DNA from: a virus
Length of the DNA stretch: 64,000 nt
Strand: one strand, 5' to 3'
IMG/VR virus record: IMGVR_UViG_3300020347_000003
Coordinates: 1-64,000 of that record
A program made the position numbers and the translations under genes. Below, piece after piece: positions 1-7,023 of the stretch (position 1 is the first letter of the stretch; every line of letters begins with the position of its first letter). The notes under the pieces are model-generated. The model was not told where the DNA came from. It ran no database searches and saw only the letters and a program-made list of their open reading frames with translations.

Positions 1-157
1 CCTCAACCTGCATCTGAAGCTCTTCCATTTCTTTTCTGAGACGACCTTTCTCAGCATTCAGTTGCATGGCCAGTTTCCCAGCCTTACTCATCACGCTGTC
101 GTTGTACTGGTCTTTGACATCAGACTTGATTTCTTGTTCACTCGTCAACGTCGACAC
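1..157 (-). CDS. Coiled-coil protein, 5' part only (runs off window)
   Basis: The frame is open from a stop just upstream of a GTG at 155-157 to the window edge. It reads as a charged, Lys/Glu-rich helix (MSTLTSEQEIKSD..., then KGRLRKEMEELQMQVE), typical of a coiled coil. An AAGGCAAG ribosome-binding site lies just before the GTG. ATG at 89-91 is an alternative start. It overlaps the 3' end of the gene at 138-281 by 20 nt, which is common for coupled genes here. Function unknown. Confidence 0.5.
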   Translation of the reverse strand, partial: MSTLTSEQEIKSDVKDQYNDSVMSKAGKLAMQLNAEKGRLRKEMEELQMQVE

Positions 158-281
158 CTTGCCTTTTCCAACGATCTATTGTCTCGCGATGTATTTCCTT
201 GTGACAATAATACATGGTGAGTCCACCGAATATCATAGGACACAGAAAAACTGCAAGAATGCCTAGAATTCCAAAATTCAT
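138..281 (-). CDS. Small single-pass membrane protein (47 aa)
   Basis: Translated directly. An N-terminal hydrophobic segment of about 25 residues (MNFGILGILAVFLCPMIFGG and on) is followed by a charged tail ending KRQGVDVDE. A GGAGG-type ribosome-binding site sits just upstream of the ATG, and the ATG overlaps the stop of the preceding gene (ATGA). The layout predicts a membrane peptide with a cytoplasmic tail. No family recognised. Confidence 0.6.
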   Translation of the reverse strand: MNFGILGILAVFLCPMIFGGLTMYYCHKEIHRETIDRWKRQGVDVDE

Positions 282-451
282 TTCTTTTCCTCCTTTGATT
301 CAGCACGACCATACATGTCGTAATAAGATTGTTCCCAATCCCAATGCTTTCTTGACTCGATTAAATGTGGATGCTGTGTGCGATTCTTTCGCTCTTTGAT
401 TTTCTTAGCATCATCGTCCCCCAAGATTTTATCAATCTTGTCCCGCGTCAT
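278..451 (-). CDS. Small charged hypothetical protein (57 aa)
   Basis: A 57-residue hydrophilic product rich in Lys, Asp and Trp (MTRDKIDKILGDDDAKK..., ending ESKEEKK). Its start lies 5 nt after the stop of the 456-800 gene and its stop overlaps the next ATG, so it fits the coupled early operon. No motif recognised. Confidence 0.55.
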   Translation of the reverse strand: MTRDKIDKILGDDDAKKIKERKNRTQHPHLIESRKHWDWEQSYYDMYGRAESKEEKK

Positions 452-455
452 AATC

Positions 456-800
456 TTACCCTTCCTTTTCCAAGTCCCACTGAACCTTATTCACCTTTTT
501 GTTTGTGGTCGGGGGTCTCATTGCCCATAGGTGACCATTCTTTTCTGCATCTTGAAATATCATCGCAGTAATAAAAAATGCTCCCACCACCAAAAGATGT
601 CCACCAACACTATAAATGCCATAGTAGATGGTGTATCCTGCCCAGAATGTAAATACTGCTGACCACATTACCGAGAGATAGAACATCAAAATGAATTGAG
701 TAAATGCATTGGGAATGTGTCTCAAAGGATTTATTTTCAAACTGAAAAAGAAGTTGTATAGATCATAGATCCAAAAGCCGATTGCCTTAAAAGGGTTCAT
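456..800 (-). CDS. Membrane protein, unknown function (114 aa)
   Basis: Two predicted membrane segments fall in the middle: one around residues 30-55 (aromatic-rich, FILMFYLSVMWSAVF) and one around 60-80 (VGGHLLVVGAFFITAMIF). The C-terminal tail is basic and polar. A GAGG ribosome-binding site precedes the ATG. It follows the 804-1139 gene by 3 nt. Not assigned to a family; an early inner-membrane host-takeover protein is a guess. Confidence 0.6.
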   Translation of the reverse strand: MNPFKAIGFWIYDLYNFFFSLKINPLRHIPNAFTQFILMFYLSVMWSAVFTFWAGYTIYYGIYSVGGHLLVVGAFFITAMIFQDAEKNGHLWAMRPPTTNKKVNKVQWDLEKEG

Positions 801-803
801 AGT

Positions 804-1139
804 TTATGCCTCAAGTTGAGCGGTGTGTTTACACTTGCCACGAAATTTAAAGCCGGGGCAGCTACAGACACCATCAGTGATTGTGTAAGTCTCACCATTT
901 GATCCTTGAACTGTAATCGTATCAGCCGGGAGAGACTCGTCGAGAGATCCAATCTTTTCGAATTTCCTGCGAGACTTTGAAAACCCCTTTAAAGGATTTT
1001 TAAAGACCGTACGATTATCCGAGTTTGGTGATTGGAAAGCCACTAGGTGACCCGCACGATTTACCCAGTATATGCCATTATTGGCAGTCAACGAAGGTTC
1101 ATCCCATTGCGTTACTTCTCTTAATACATCAATGGTCAT
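804..1139 (-). CDS. SWIM-type zinc-finger protein (111 aa)
   Basis: The C-terminus carries a CxCx8CxH arrangement (C92, C94, C103, H105 in [16 protein letters not shown]), the SWIM zinc-finger pattern found in nucleic-acid or protein-binding factors. The N-terminal 85 residues are mixed alpha/beta with no known domain visible. AAGGAG precedes the start. The finger assignment is from the visible ligands; the partner is unknown. Confidence 0.7.
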   Translation of the reverse strand: MTIDVLREVTQWDEPSLTANNGIYWVNRAGHLVAFQSPNSDNRTVFKNPLKGFSKSRRKFEKIGSLDESLPADTITVQGSNGETYTITDGVCSCPGFKFRGKCKHTAQLEA

Positions 1140-1314
1140 CGGGGGCTCCTTTTAGTTCGTTAAGTAGATTCTTAATGTGAGTATTAATCTCAGCAAGAGA
1201 GTCGAGTTCATCATAATATGCCTGACCTTCAGCATATTCCAACCGATCACGAACCTTGGTAGATTTTTCTCTCAGGTTTGCAACAGCAACCAGAATCTCA
1301 CTTTTAGTTTTCAC
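1129..1314 (-). CDS. Small helical protein, GTG start (61 aa)
   Basis: The product is almost wholly charged helix ([20 protein letters not shown]...), likely coiled coil. The start is GTG at 1312-1314 behind AAGGAGATAAAT; the upstream ATG in another frame reads straight into TGA. Its end overlaps the start of the SWIM-finger gene by 11 nt, so the two are likely co-translated. Function unknown. Confidence 0.6.
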   Translation of the reverse strand: MKTKSEILVAVANLREKSTKVRDRLEYAEGQAYYDELDSLAEINTHIKNLLNELKGAPDDH

Positions 1315-1316
1315 AT

Positions 1317-1496
1317 TTATCTCCTTACGTAATTCTCGAAGAAGTTTCCCCCAACCTCGTCGATCTTATCACAGAGATCCTTAAATCTACACAGTAGATA
1401 GTAGAATAGATCCCAAGCTAAAACAGGAATAATTACCAGTGCCATTTTGAGTGTTCTTTTCCAGTCAATGTTGGCAAATGTAGGTCTTATTCGCAT
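1317..1496 (-). CDS. Small membrane protein (59 aa)
   Basis: Direct translation gives MRIRPTFANIDWKRT, then one hydrophobic helix (MALVIIPVLAWDLFYYLLC, about residues 18-36), then a charged tail ending FFENYVRR. GGAG lies 8 nt upstream of the ATG. It sits in the 1.1-1.7 kb chain with 2-20 nt gaps on each side. No family recognised. Confidence 0.6.
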   Translation of the reverse strand: MRIRPTFANIDWKRTLKMALVIIPVLAWDLFYYLLCRFKDLCDKIDEVGGNFFENYVRR

Positions 1497-1516
1497 TTGT
1501 TATTCTCCATTACGTC

Positions 1517-1729
1517 TTATTGAACCCAGATATGGTTGTATTTACTGGGGTAATTTTGGCATGTGTAATCAAACCGAGCATCATAATTAATCACTCGAAC
1601 ACACTCACCTGTCGTATTCGAAATGTGTACATCGGGCATTGAGCTGTTTTGAATCACCCCAGCAGTAACACCAGCAAACACTAAACAAAGACACAGTACA
1701 GGAATTAACAACTCTTTCAAAGTTTTCAT
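1517..1729 (-). CDS. Exported or membrane-anchored small protein (70 aa)
   Basis: The N-terminus is a signal or anchor sequence (MKTLKELLIPVLCLCLVFAG). The remaining 45 residues contain two Cys (C43, C57) that could form a disulfide in the periplasm. The start overlaps the preceding stop (ATGA) and has GAGG upstream. Whether it is cleaved or stays anchored cannot be told. Function unknown. Confidence 0.6.
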   Translation of the reverse strand: MKTLKELLIPVLCLCLVFAGVTAGVIQNSSMPDVHISNTTGECVRVINYDARFDYTCQNYPSKYNHIWVQ

Positions 1730-2079
1730 GCATATTCCTCTTCAAATTCGCGATTGGCTATCGTCTCTTTCAATACCTCATCAACTGCAGCCCATGCCCC
1801 TTGGTTATGACCACCAATGTGCCAATCGTAAGACTGACCATTTCGTGACCGAAGACCACCATCGTAATCTTTCCAGTCGTAGATCGTCGCCATAATGTGA
1901 CGATTGAAGCCCAGATCAAAGAACTCGAGTTCCCACTCGGTGTTGACCTTACCGTCGCCACTTGGCTCGGAATAGTGCGGCTCACCAAATGCAGCCACCA
2001 TTTCTTCATATGTAGCCGAAATGCGACCCTGTAAAGAAGTCATGTTACTGCTACCTTGACCAATCAATTTATAATCCAT
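1726..2079 (-). CDS. Conserved-looking early protein (117 aa)
   Basis: A soluble alpha/beta-looking protein with many Trp and Gly residues in its second half (TIYDWKDYDGGLRSRNGQSY). The motif EEMVAAFGEPHY with downstream KVNTEWEL resembles small phage proteins of unknown role, but I cannot name a family. It is coupled to the exported protein downstream by ATGA and follows the 2082-2549 gene by 2 nt. Confidence 0.6.
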   Translation of the reverse strand: MDYKLIGQGSSNMTSLQGRISATYEEMVAAFGEPHYSEPSGDGKVNTEWELEFFDLGFNRHIMATIYDWKDYDGGLRSRNGQSYDWHIGGHNQGAWAAVDEVLKETIANREFEEEYA

Positions 2080-2081
2080 TG

Positions 2082-2549
2082 TTACGCCACCTCTTCGTTT
2101 GAATAAGCAATAATCTCGTCCATCTGTTCAAAGGTGATAAGACGCATGTCAGAGCAACCCTCTGGGGTCTGAGACCAAGAACGCTCACCGTAAGGTGTCG
2201 CATCCATGTCGTACTTACGTGCAACCTTCTTGCAAAGGAGCTCGGTACGATCTGACAACTTGATGCAGTAGGTGGGTGAGTCCCACTCTTCAACGTGGTC
2301 CGACTCTTTGAAGTCGACGTCGTCGACGAGAGTCTCGCCAATGATGTACTCCTCAGAGTAGTCAGAGCGATGGGCAATGCAACGACCCACCTCAGCATAG
2401 AAGCCTGGGTCTTGGGCCTCTTGCAGGTTCACCTCGACGATGAAGGTCGAGCCACCCTTAGACTTCCAGTACTGAGGGCATGCACCCTTGCCGTCCCAAT
2501 CGTGGGCACCATAGTTCTCGCGGAATTGAGTTTGAATTACTAATTTCAT
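2082..2549 (-). CDS. Hypothetical early protein (155 aa)
   Basis: Acidic soluble protein starting MKLVIQTQFRENYGAHDWDG, with GAGGTG upstream of the ATG. It contains five Cys but no clear zinc pattern. It is the second gene of an operon that starts at the 2752-2780 promoter, overlapping the preceding gene by 4 nt. The base composition and the strong promoter suggest early expression; function not recognised. Confidence 0.65.
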   Translation of the reverse strand: MKLVIQTQFRENYGAHDWDGKGACPQYWKSKGGSTFIVEVNLQEAQDPGFYAEVGRCIAHRSDYSEEYIIGETLVDDVDFKESDHVEEWDSPTYCIKLSDRTELLCKKVARKYDMDATPYGERSWSQTPEGCSDMRLITFEQMDEIIAYSNEEVA

Positions 2550-2719
2550 GCTTTCACCTCAGGTTTCATTACATTTTGTGGAGCGTAGAGCCCTTCAAGG
2601 CTCCGAACTTCGTTCCAAACACGGATACGTTTTGCAGTCAGGCCAGTGACTTCTCCAGTCACCCAGCAGTCAGTACCGACACACTTGACCCAAACTTTTT
2701 CACCGATTTCGAAATTCAC
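2546..2719 (-). CDS. Small SH3-like hypothetical protein, GTG start (57 aa)
   Basis: The product is beta-rich (NFEIGEKVWVKCVG, then TDCWVTGEVTGLTAKRIRVW), like a KOW/SH3-type barrel. The longest frame starts with ATG at 2738-2740, but that leaves only about 5 nt between it and the transcription start predicted from the promoter at 2752-2780. The GTG at 2717-2719 has AGGA upstream and is preferred. First gene of its operon. If the transcript is leaderless, the 64-aa form would be correct. Confidence 0.55.
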   Translation of the reverse strand: MNFEIGEKVWVKCVGTDCWVTGEVTGLTAKRIRVWNEVRSLEGLYAPQNVMKPEVKA

Positions 2720-2751
2720 GTTTTTCTTTCCTATCTCCATTTGACAAAGAT

Positions 2752-2780
2752 ATTATATCAAAGCAAATTGTATTTGTAAA
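2752..2780 (-). promoter_or_regulatory. sigma70 promoter (TTTACA-17-TATAAT)
   Basis: Read on the minus strand: -35 TTTACA at 2775-2780 and a perfect -10 TATAAT at 2752-2757 with 17 bp between. It drives the 2719-to-left operon and is backed by the conserved AT-rich block at 2781-2841. Confidence 0.85.
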
Positions 2781-2841
2781 CACTTTTCTGCGATTTTTTT
2801 AGAATATTTTGTTATAACGATAGAACCAAAAGTTATATGCA
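2781..2841 (-). promoter_or_regulatory. Conserved upstream cassette (UP-like block and small palindrome)
   Basis: Between the stop at 2842 and the promoter lies an AT-rich block (plus strand tttttttagaatattttg) followed by the palindrome gttataac at 2811-2818 and aaaagttata. The same parts recur at 4063-4100, 5426-5503, 12407-12483 and 25681-25760. It could act as an UP element for RNA polymerase plus a weak stem-loop insulating the operon. Confidence 0.6.
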
Positions 2842-3396
2842 TCAGTCCCAGCTAATCGAAATTCTCGATCCTCCAGTCTCGTCCCAGTGGTAGTCACATC
2901 CGCATTCCTTGATGATGGGTAATATTGCCTTGAGGTTTTTAACCCCTTTCTTTTGACCATCGAAACAGAATAGAGATTCTTTCTGCTGCTCTGGAGTGTG
3001 GCAGATAAATCCAGTCTGGCTGGTATCGTGGTCAGCGAGAACAAAATCTTCGTCTGGCATCATACCGGTTCCATTACATACCGGACAATCCTCATCGTCC
3101 TCGTCGTATCCCTCACCATCGCAGGCATCGCATTCGTTTTCGAAATAGACCTCACAATCCTGGCTGTGGTTGAATAACACCTTGCTGAGATCAATTTCTT
3201 CGTAGACATCGTCACGATCTGAGTAATCTAGCTCTTTGCCTGTCTCGGGATGGACGAGATAACCATTCTCGTTGTGCACGGCATCATGGTAATCGGGTAC
3301 ATCCATCCATGCGCAGGACTGACAGCAGTAATGATTCCAGCCGAGATACCAGCCTTCCTCACGAAGTCGAGCCTTCAGCTTTGCAAAGCTACTCAT
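2842..3396 (-). CDS. DnaJ-type zinc-finger protein (184 aa)
   Basis: The middle contains two CxxCxGxG-like repeats (CDACDGEGY at 89-97 and CPVCNGTG at 104-111), the pattern of the DnaJ central zinc domain, here separated by a short acidic linker. A further Cys cluster (CCQSC) lies at 24-28. There is no J-domain. It could be a small zinc-dependent binding factor. It is the last gene of the operon from the 4034-4062 promoter. Confidence 0.65.
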   Translation of the reverse strand: MSSFAKLKARLREEGWYLGWNHYCCQSCAWMDVPDYHDAVHNENGYLVHPETGKELDYSDRDDVYEEIDLSKVLFNHSQDCEVYFENECDACDGEGYDEDDEDCPVCNGTGMMPDEDFVLADHDTSQTGFICHTPEQQKESLFCFDGQKKGVKNLKAILPIIKECGCDYHWDETGGSRISISWD

Positions 3397-3511
3397 TTGG
3401 TTTCACCTCATGTCTTTTAAGGAACTGTTCCTTCCATTCTGGGTGAGCGATGAGATAAACCCTCTCGTTCTCATACCACCACTGACCATGTTCGTCCTGC
3501 TTGGGAGCCAT
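3389..3511 (-). CDS. Small hypothetical protein (40 aa)
   Basis: A 40-residue product (MAPKQDEHGQWWYENERVYL...) found by translation between two larger genes. Its start overlaps the preceding stop (TAATG) and its end overlaps the DnaJ-finger gene by 8 nt, so it is probably translated by coupling. Rich in Trp, Tyr and His. No family recognised. Confidence 0.55.
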   Translation of the reverse strand: MAPKQDEHGQWWYENERVYLIAHPEWKEQFLKRHEVKPNE

Positions 3512-4002
3512 TATGCGTAGTCCTCTTCCTCTTCCCACATTTCTTCACAGTCTTCGCAGGTCCAGCCGTTTTCAGTCACACAACCACACTCGGTGCAGAA
3601 GTTTTGCTCCTCGTCCTCATAGTCGAACATATCTTCCGTGTTCTCTATGGTCAGAAGCTGTGGGTTGTTTATGATCATCGAGCAGACCATATCTATCATT
3701 TTTTCAATGGATACCTGCAGGCTGTCACCCCTAAAGCGACCCTCGTAGACCCGCCCACGACTGTACTCATAGATATTATCGTAGGTCTCATCGTCCAGCA
3801 CGGATTTTTCATTCAGAAAATTTACGGCACCAGAAGTATTGTTGCCCATTCCGTTATTGTAGAAATCGTACGAGAGCTTACAAGCTGCACGAATCATCTC
3901 CATACCGAGAGTTTCCTGAGCCCCACTTGGGGTCATCTTTTCACTTAATTCAAAAAACTGGGCCTGAAATTTTCCAGCCTGGTTCCAGTAAGTATTTTCC
4001 AT
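3511..4002 (-). CDS. Hypothetical protein with C-terminal zinc ribbon (163 aa)
   Basis: The last 35 residues hold four Cys in a ribbon layout (CTECGC ... WTCEDCEE), followed by a very acidic tail. The first 120 residues are mostly helical. It is the promoter-proximal gene downstream of the perfect promoter at 4034-4062, so strong early expression is likely. It could bind RNA polymerase or nucleic acid; that is inference from the ribbon only. Confidence 0.65.
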   Translation of the reverse strand: MENTYWNQAGKFQAQFFELSEKMTPSGAQETLGMEMIRAACKLSYDFYNNGMGNNTSGAVNFLNEKSVLDDETYDNIYEYSRGRVYEGRFRGDSLQVSIEKMIDMVCSMIINNPQLLTIENTEDMFDYEDEEQNFCTECGCVTENGWTCEDCEEMWEEEEDYA

Positions 4003-4033
4003 AAATCAAACTTCCTAATTAATTTTCAAGAAC

Positions 4034-4062
4034 ATTATATCAAGTAAAAGCATCTTTGTCAA
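4034..4062 (-). promoter_or_regulatory. sigma70 promoter (TTGACA-17-TATAAT, perfect)
   Basis: -35 TTGACA at 4057-4062 and -10 TATAAT at 4034-4039, 17 bp apart. The spacer is identical to that of the promoter at 11851-11879, indicating a recent duplication or exchange. Drives 4002 leftward. Confidence 0.92.
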
Positions 4063-4100
4063 CGATTTTCTTAGATCATTTTGTTATAAGGTTATAACCA
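4063..4100 (-). promoter_or_regulatory. Conserved upstream cassette with ggttataacc palindrome
   Basis: Same AT-rich block as at 2781-2841 (variant tcttagatcattttg) followed by the perfect 10-bp palindrome ggttataacc at 4090-4099. It lies between the stop at 4107 and the promoter at 4034-4062. Confidence 0.6.
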
Positions 4101-4106
4101 AACGAT

Positions 4107-4310
4107 TTATTTCGAAGGCTTTAAGTAGTGAACGACTGCTTCCAATCGCGCAAGATTGCGTTCAAGACTTTCATTGTGCGTTTCAAGTTTCCAAATCTCT
4201 ATGATGAGATCTCGCTTTGACATCTTCATAAGTTTTTCAAACTCAGGCAAAAGCTCTGGGAATTGGTGCTTATTCGGAGTCGGCGTTGAGTAAAATGTTT
4301 TGTCTTTCAT
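4107..4310 (-). CDS. Small coiled-coil protein (67 aa)
   Basis: Mostly helix (LMKMSKRDLIIEIWKLETHNESLERN...). The start chosen is the ATG 1 nt after the stop of 4312-4653 (TAA-T-ATG). The frame is open 18 codons further, but that part lies inside the preceding gene. Last gene before a cassette and promoter. Function unknown. Confidence 0.6.
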   Translation of the reverse strand: MKDKTFYSTPTPNKHQFPELLPEFEKLMKMSKRDLIIEIWKLETHNESLERNLARLEAVVHYLKPSK

Positions 4311-4311
4311 A

Positions 4312-4653
4312 TTATGACTCACATCGGTCATGGAAAGGCACGACACCTTGTGGAAATTCGCCACCCTCAGGTCCTGCGATCTCCTTGATTTTCTCAGAGA
4401 AACGACTGTCAGATGTACTCAGGAAAGTCCCGCCCATCATTGTCCACCTCTTGGCTTCGTGCAGATCCAAAGGTACAGCCTTAACAGTACCTCGTAGATT
4501 GCCTGGTACCAAAACAACAGCTGGGAGATCATCTTGCCTCGGCTCAAAGGGACCTTCGGCATTGACCACACAGACGCGGTCGAATTTGTAAGACATGCCC
4601 TTATTAGAACAATCAGTCATGTCGGAGCGAAATACACTAGCAATTAAACCCAT
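4312..4653 (-). CDS. Hypothetical early protein (113 aa)
   Basis: Soluble protein beginning MGLIASVFRSDMTDCSNKGM, beta-rich in the middle (VCVVNAEGPFEPRQDDLPAVVLV). The look is that of small conserved early proteins in marine T4-like phages, though I cannot name a family. It is followed 1 nt later by the coiled-coil gene. Confidence 0.6.
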   Translation of the reverse strand: MGLIASVFRSDMTDCSNKGMSYKFDRVCVVNAEGPFEPRQDDLPAVVLVPGNLRGTVKAVPLDLHEAKRWTMMGGTFLSTSDSRFSEKIKEIAGPEGGEFPQGVVPFHDRCES

Positions 4654-4663
4654 AATAATATCC

Positions 4664-4930
4664 TTAAACTAAATGATCGTTTAAAATGTCTTCAATGATA
4701 AACCCAACGCGTTCTCGGTCGAGTGAATCACCACCACCCCAAGTCTGATGTAGCGAGGGATCACCACATCGCTTGATGTATTCTTGAATTGCCTGTTCAG
4801 TCCGGTTAACCGAATTGCTTTCGATGGGGTAGAGACCATCGTAGGCATAGAAAGACAAAACATAGTTACGAAATTCGACAAGTACAGGATTCTTACGAAT
4901 CGAAATACAGTTAGAAATAGCTTCAATCAT
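4664..4930 (-). CDS. Hypothetical protein (88 aa)
   Basis: Starts MIEAISNCISIRKNPVLVEF. The longer open frame (27 more codons) overlaps the small membrane gene at 4936-5034 in another frame and reads as an unlikely Cys-rich sequence, so the ATG at 4928-4930 was chosen. Helical with a Gly-rich turn (TWGGGDSLDRERVGF). Function unknown. Confidence 0.6.
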   Translation of the reverse strand: MIEAISNCISIRKNPVLVEFRNYVLSFYAYDGLYPIESNSVNRTEQAIQEYIKRCGDPSLHQTWGGGDSLDRERVGFIIEDILNDHLV

Positions 4931-4935
4931 ATTAA

Positions 4936-5034
4936 TCACACCGATATCCAAGTAGATAAAACAACAGCAAAAATACAAATCACAACTGGGAGTAGTACAA
5001 ATCCCACACATTGAAGGGCGAGCTTTTTATCCAT
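4936..5034 (-). CDS. Tiny membrane peptide (32 aa)
   Basis: MDKKLALQCV and then one long hydrophobic helix to the end. The ATG overlaps the stop of the 5034-5357 gene (TAATG). Such peptides are common in phage early regions; role unknown. Confidence 0.5.
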   Translation of the reverse strand: MDKKLALQCVGFVLLPVVICIFAVVLSTWISV

Positions 5035-5357
5035 TAAGCAGCCCTCCGAGTTCTAGTTTTTCGGTACCGACCACGGCCGGCATAGCCCACCTTTTGAACA
5101 GCCTCAAGTGGTGAGGTCTCGCGAGTCTCAGCGAGGTATTCCTCAACCGTATAGTTATCAGCGATACAGTTGACCCAAGATTTCCACGGCTTTGAGCCAT
5201 ATTTGAATCGAGCAATAAATGCAGGTTTTGGCTTACCAATCCAAGATGGGTGGCAGTTAGGATGGGCAACTTCCATGTTAACCGACTCGGTATGCCGACC
5301 ACGGTACATCAAGTACATTCCGTCCCAGGTAAATTCATCTTTGTTAAATGGTGTCAT
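5034..5357 (-). CDS. Hypothetical early protein (107 aa)
   Basis: Begins MTPFNKDEFTWDGMYLMYRG and ends in a basic tail (GRGRYRKTRTRRAA). The frame is open to 5438, but the promoter at 5397-5425 lies inside that extension, so translation must start downstream. The ATG at 5355-5357 has AAGGAAAA before it. Basic tail suggests nucleic-acid binding. First gene of the 5.36-4.1 kb operon. Confidence 0.7.
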   Translation of the reverse strand: MTPFNKDEFTWDGMYLMYRGRHTESVNMEVAHPNCHPSWIGKPKPAFIARFKYGSKPWKSWVNCIADNYTVEEYLAETRETSPLEAVQKVGYAGRGRYRKTRTRRAA

Positions 5358-5396
5358 AGCTAGATTTTTCCTTTTGATTTCATATTTTATGAGACC

Positions 5397-5425
5397 ATTA
5401 TAAAGGGCTATGCTGGAAGAGTCAA
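5397..5425 (-). promoter_or_regulatory. sigma70 promoter (TTGACT-17-TATAAT)
   Basis: -35 TTGACT at 5420-5425, -10 TATAAT at 5397-5402, 17-bp spacer. Drives 5357 leftward and fixes the start of that gene. Confidence 0.88.
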
Positions 5426-5503
5426 CACTTTTTTTCAAAAAAGTGCAGTTTTTTTAGAATATTTTGGAATAACGATAGAACTAAAAGTTATAAGGGGGGC
5501 TAG
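5426..5503 (-). promoter_or_regulatory. Conserved upstream cassette
   Basis: Contains tttttttagaatattttgg, then aataacgatagaactaaaag, a 20-bp stretch that matches the one at 2814-2833 at 18 of 20 positions. This is the clearest copy pair of the early cassettes. It lies between the stop at 5504 and the promoter at 5397-5425. Confidence 0.65.
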
Positions 5504-5938
5504 CTAGAAGGCTACCTTCCAAGACAGACCTACTTCATGATTGTGATACACAATATATGCTCTTACTGCGATACCGGCCAACATGATATTATTCATGCGG
5601 TCCTGCTGTTTCTTCCCTATTGAGTAATAGAGCAGACCCGCGACTGAAGCCTGTGTTAAGATTAATTTGTCTCGATGCGGATATTTTCCGAATATGGGGT
5701 TTGCTTCTCTGTAGCACCCACACGGGTGCTTGAGGGCGGCAATTGTCTGTTGGTAGTCCACATAAGACACCACGTTATATGCTGTAAAGAGACTTTTTTC
5801 TTTGGTGGTCCAGTCGCCAAAGTGTCTAAAATCTGCCAGTGTTTGCTGAGAGAAAAGCAAACAGACGATGACTAGAGCACTAGTTACCGCCGAGTGGATT
5901 GTCCATGTATTTTTGCAGAGTATCTCTAAGGTCTTCAT
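5504..5938 (-). CDS. Exported or membrane protein, DUF5658-like (144 aa)
   Basis: N-terminal hydrophobic segment ending in a possible signal-peptidase site (SQQTLA-D, about residue 36), then a pattern DYQQT...EANPIFG...P with a later hydrophobic helix, recalling small membrane proteins of the DUF5658 type. GGAG precedes the ATG. The first 59 nt overlap the end of 5880-6431 in another frame. Function unknown. Confidence 0.55.
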   Translation of the reverse strand: MKTLEILCKNTWTIHSAVTSALVIVCLLFSQQTLADFRHFGDWTTKEKSLFTAYNVVSYVDYQQTIAALKHPCGCYREANPIFGKYPHRDKLILTQASVAGLLYYSIGKKQQDRMNNIMLAGIAVRAYIVYHNHEVGLSWKVAF

Positions 5939-6431
5939 CTAGCTTCTCCATTTTATCATCAATACGATCCTCTACTTCACGCATTGTATTACGGACATCC
6001 TTTTCCGATTCTCTACTGAGGTCTGACACTTCTCGCAATCTTTCATCAATGGTATCTTGTACAGCCTTCACTCTATTGCTTGCAGACTCAGCTACTCTTT
6101 CAGTTCTTATAATATCATCTCGCAGACTGTTTTTGATATCTCGCGTATAGTCGATAGCGTCTGCAAGTTTTGTTTCGATAGCAAGATTTCGGGCTTCTAC
6201 AGCTTCGATGTCCATCACCTCCAGCTTCTCACTCATTTCTTGGAATGCCTTGTACGTTTCAAAGCCACCATAGAGTGTTGCCAAAACTGAGGTTAGTAAA
6301 CCAAACGCTACACCTATTGTTGTCGGAGTCATACCGATTCCGAGCAAAGTAAATTTCTTGTTCTTTAGATTCTCGACACCCTCTTCAAGGTTTTCTGTCA
6401 TTTCGCCCAAATCTTTTTGTTTTCTCGCCAT
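5880..6431 (-). CDS. Membrane-anchored coiled-coil protein (183 aa)
   Basis: Residues 30-50 form one membrane helix (TPTTIGVAFGLLTSVLATLY). From about 60 to the end the protein is a long charged coiled coil (DIIRTERVAESASNRVKAVQ...). This layout suits a spacer or tether at the inner membrane. It lies in the secreted/membrane gene cluster at 5.5-9.9 kb. No family recognised. Confidence 0.65.
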   Translation of the reverse strand: MARKQKDLGEMTENLEEGVENLKNKKFTLLGIGMTPTTIGVAFGLLTSVLATLYGGFETYKAFQEMSEKLEVMDIEAVEARNLAIETKLADAIDYTRDIKNSLRDDIIRTERVAESASNRVKAVQDTIDERLREVSDLSRESEKDVRNTMREVEDRIDDKMEKLDEDLRDTLQKYMDNPLGGN

Positions 6432-6449
6432 TTTACTAGCCTTCTATTT

Positions 6450-6539
6450 TTATGCGTAAATGTCTATAATTTGGCCGGATTGAATAGTCCACCCATACTT
6501 AAGCTTTAAAAATCGTTGATAATTGTTATATCGGTACAT
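6450..6539 (-). CDS. Possible tiny protein (29 aa)
   Basis: MYRYNNYQRFLKLKYGWTIQ and 9 more residues, starting by TGATG overlap with the preceding stop. No clear ribosome-binding site, so it depends on coupling. Could be chance. Confidence 0.3.
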   Translation of the reverse strand: MYRYNNYQRFLKLKYGWTIQSGQIIDIYA

Positions 6540-7009
6540 CATAACATACTTACGCCGATTAAAACTGCTCCAACCACTACAGCAAGCATTACAGTTGCTA
6601 GTGTGGCTAAACCAACGTCAGTCCAGAATCTAATGCTTTCCGCTTTCTTTTGTGCTACTGCAAGACGACGCTGCCGTATCTTTCTACGTTCTCGCATCAT
6701 ATCTTCGTAAAAATGCATTTGACCTGAATAGATCAAAAAGTCGCGTAATTCTTTTTCTATTTGTGCTATTTTGTGCCTTGCTGCTGTTACCTGTAAGGCT
6801 TCAGCCTCGACACTACTGCCCGAAAATAGCTTCTTGGCCATTGACGGTTTGCTATTCGCAATTGCTGCTTCTGCAAGTTCTTCTTTCGCGTCAAAAAATC
6901 TTGTAAATCCTTGGTACAGGTCTTGTACTTCCTGCCCTTTCTCAATCCCATTCTTTATCATGTTGTATGCAGACCCAGCCATGCTTAACGCGGCTGCAAT
7001 CTCAACCAT
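6539..7009 (-). CDS. Coiled-coil protein with C-terminal membrane helix (156 aa)
   Basis: A long helical body (ARHKIAQIEKELRDFLIYSG, MRERRKIRQRRLAVAQKKAE) ends in a hydrophobic anchor of about 20 residues at 133-154 (ATLATVMLAVVVGAVLIGVS). Tail-anchored topology. It belongs to the membrane/secreted cluster. Function unknown. Confidence 0.65.
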   Translation of the reverse strand: MVEIAAALSMAGSAYNMIKNGIEKGQEVQDLYQGFTRFFDAKEELAEAAIANSKPSMAKKLFSGSSVEAEALQVTAARHKIAQIEKELRDFLIYSGQMHFYEDMMRERRKIRQRRLAVAQKKAESIRFWTDVGLATLATVMLAVVVGAVLIGVSML

Positions 7010-7023
7010 GATTTAGTTCCTTA

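Noticed and set aside
4664-5011. Longer 115-aa version of the 4664-4930 gene
   Set aside because: The extra N-terminal part overlaps the 32-aa membrane gene and lacks a ribosome-binding site.
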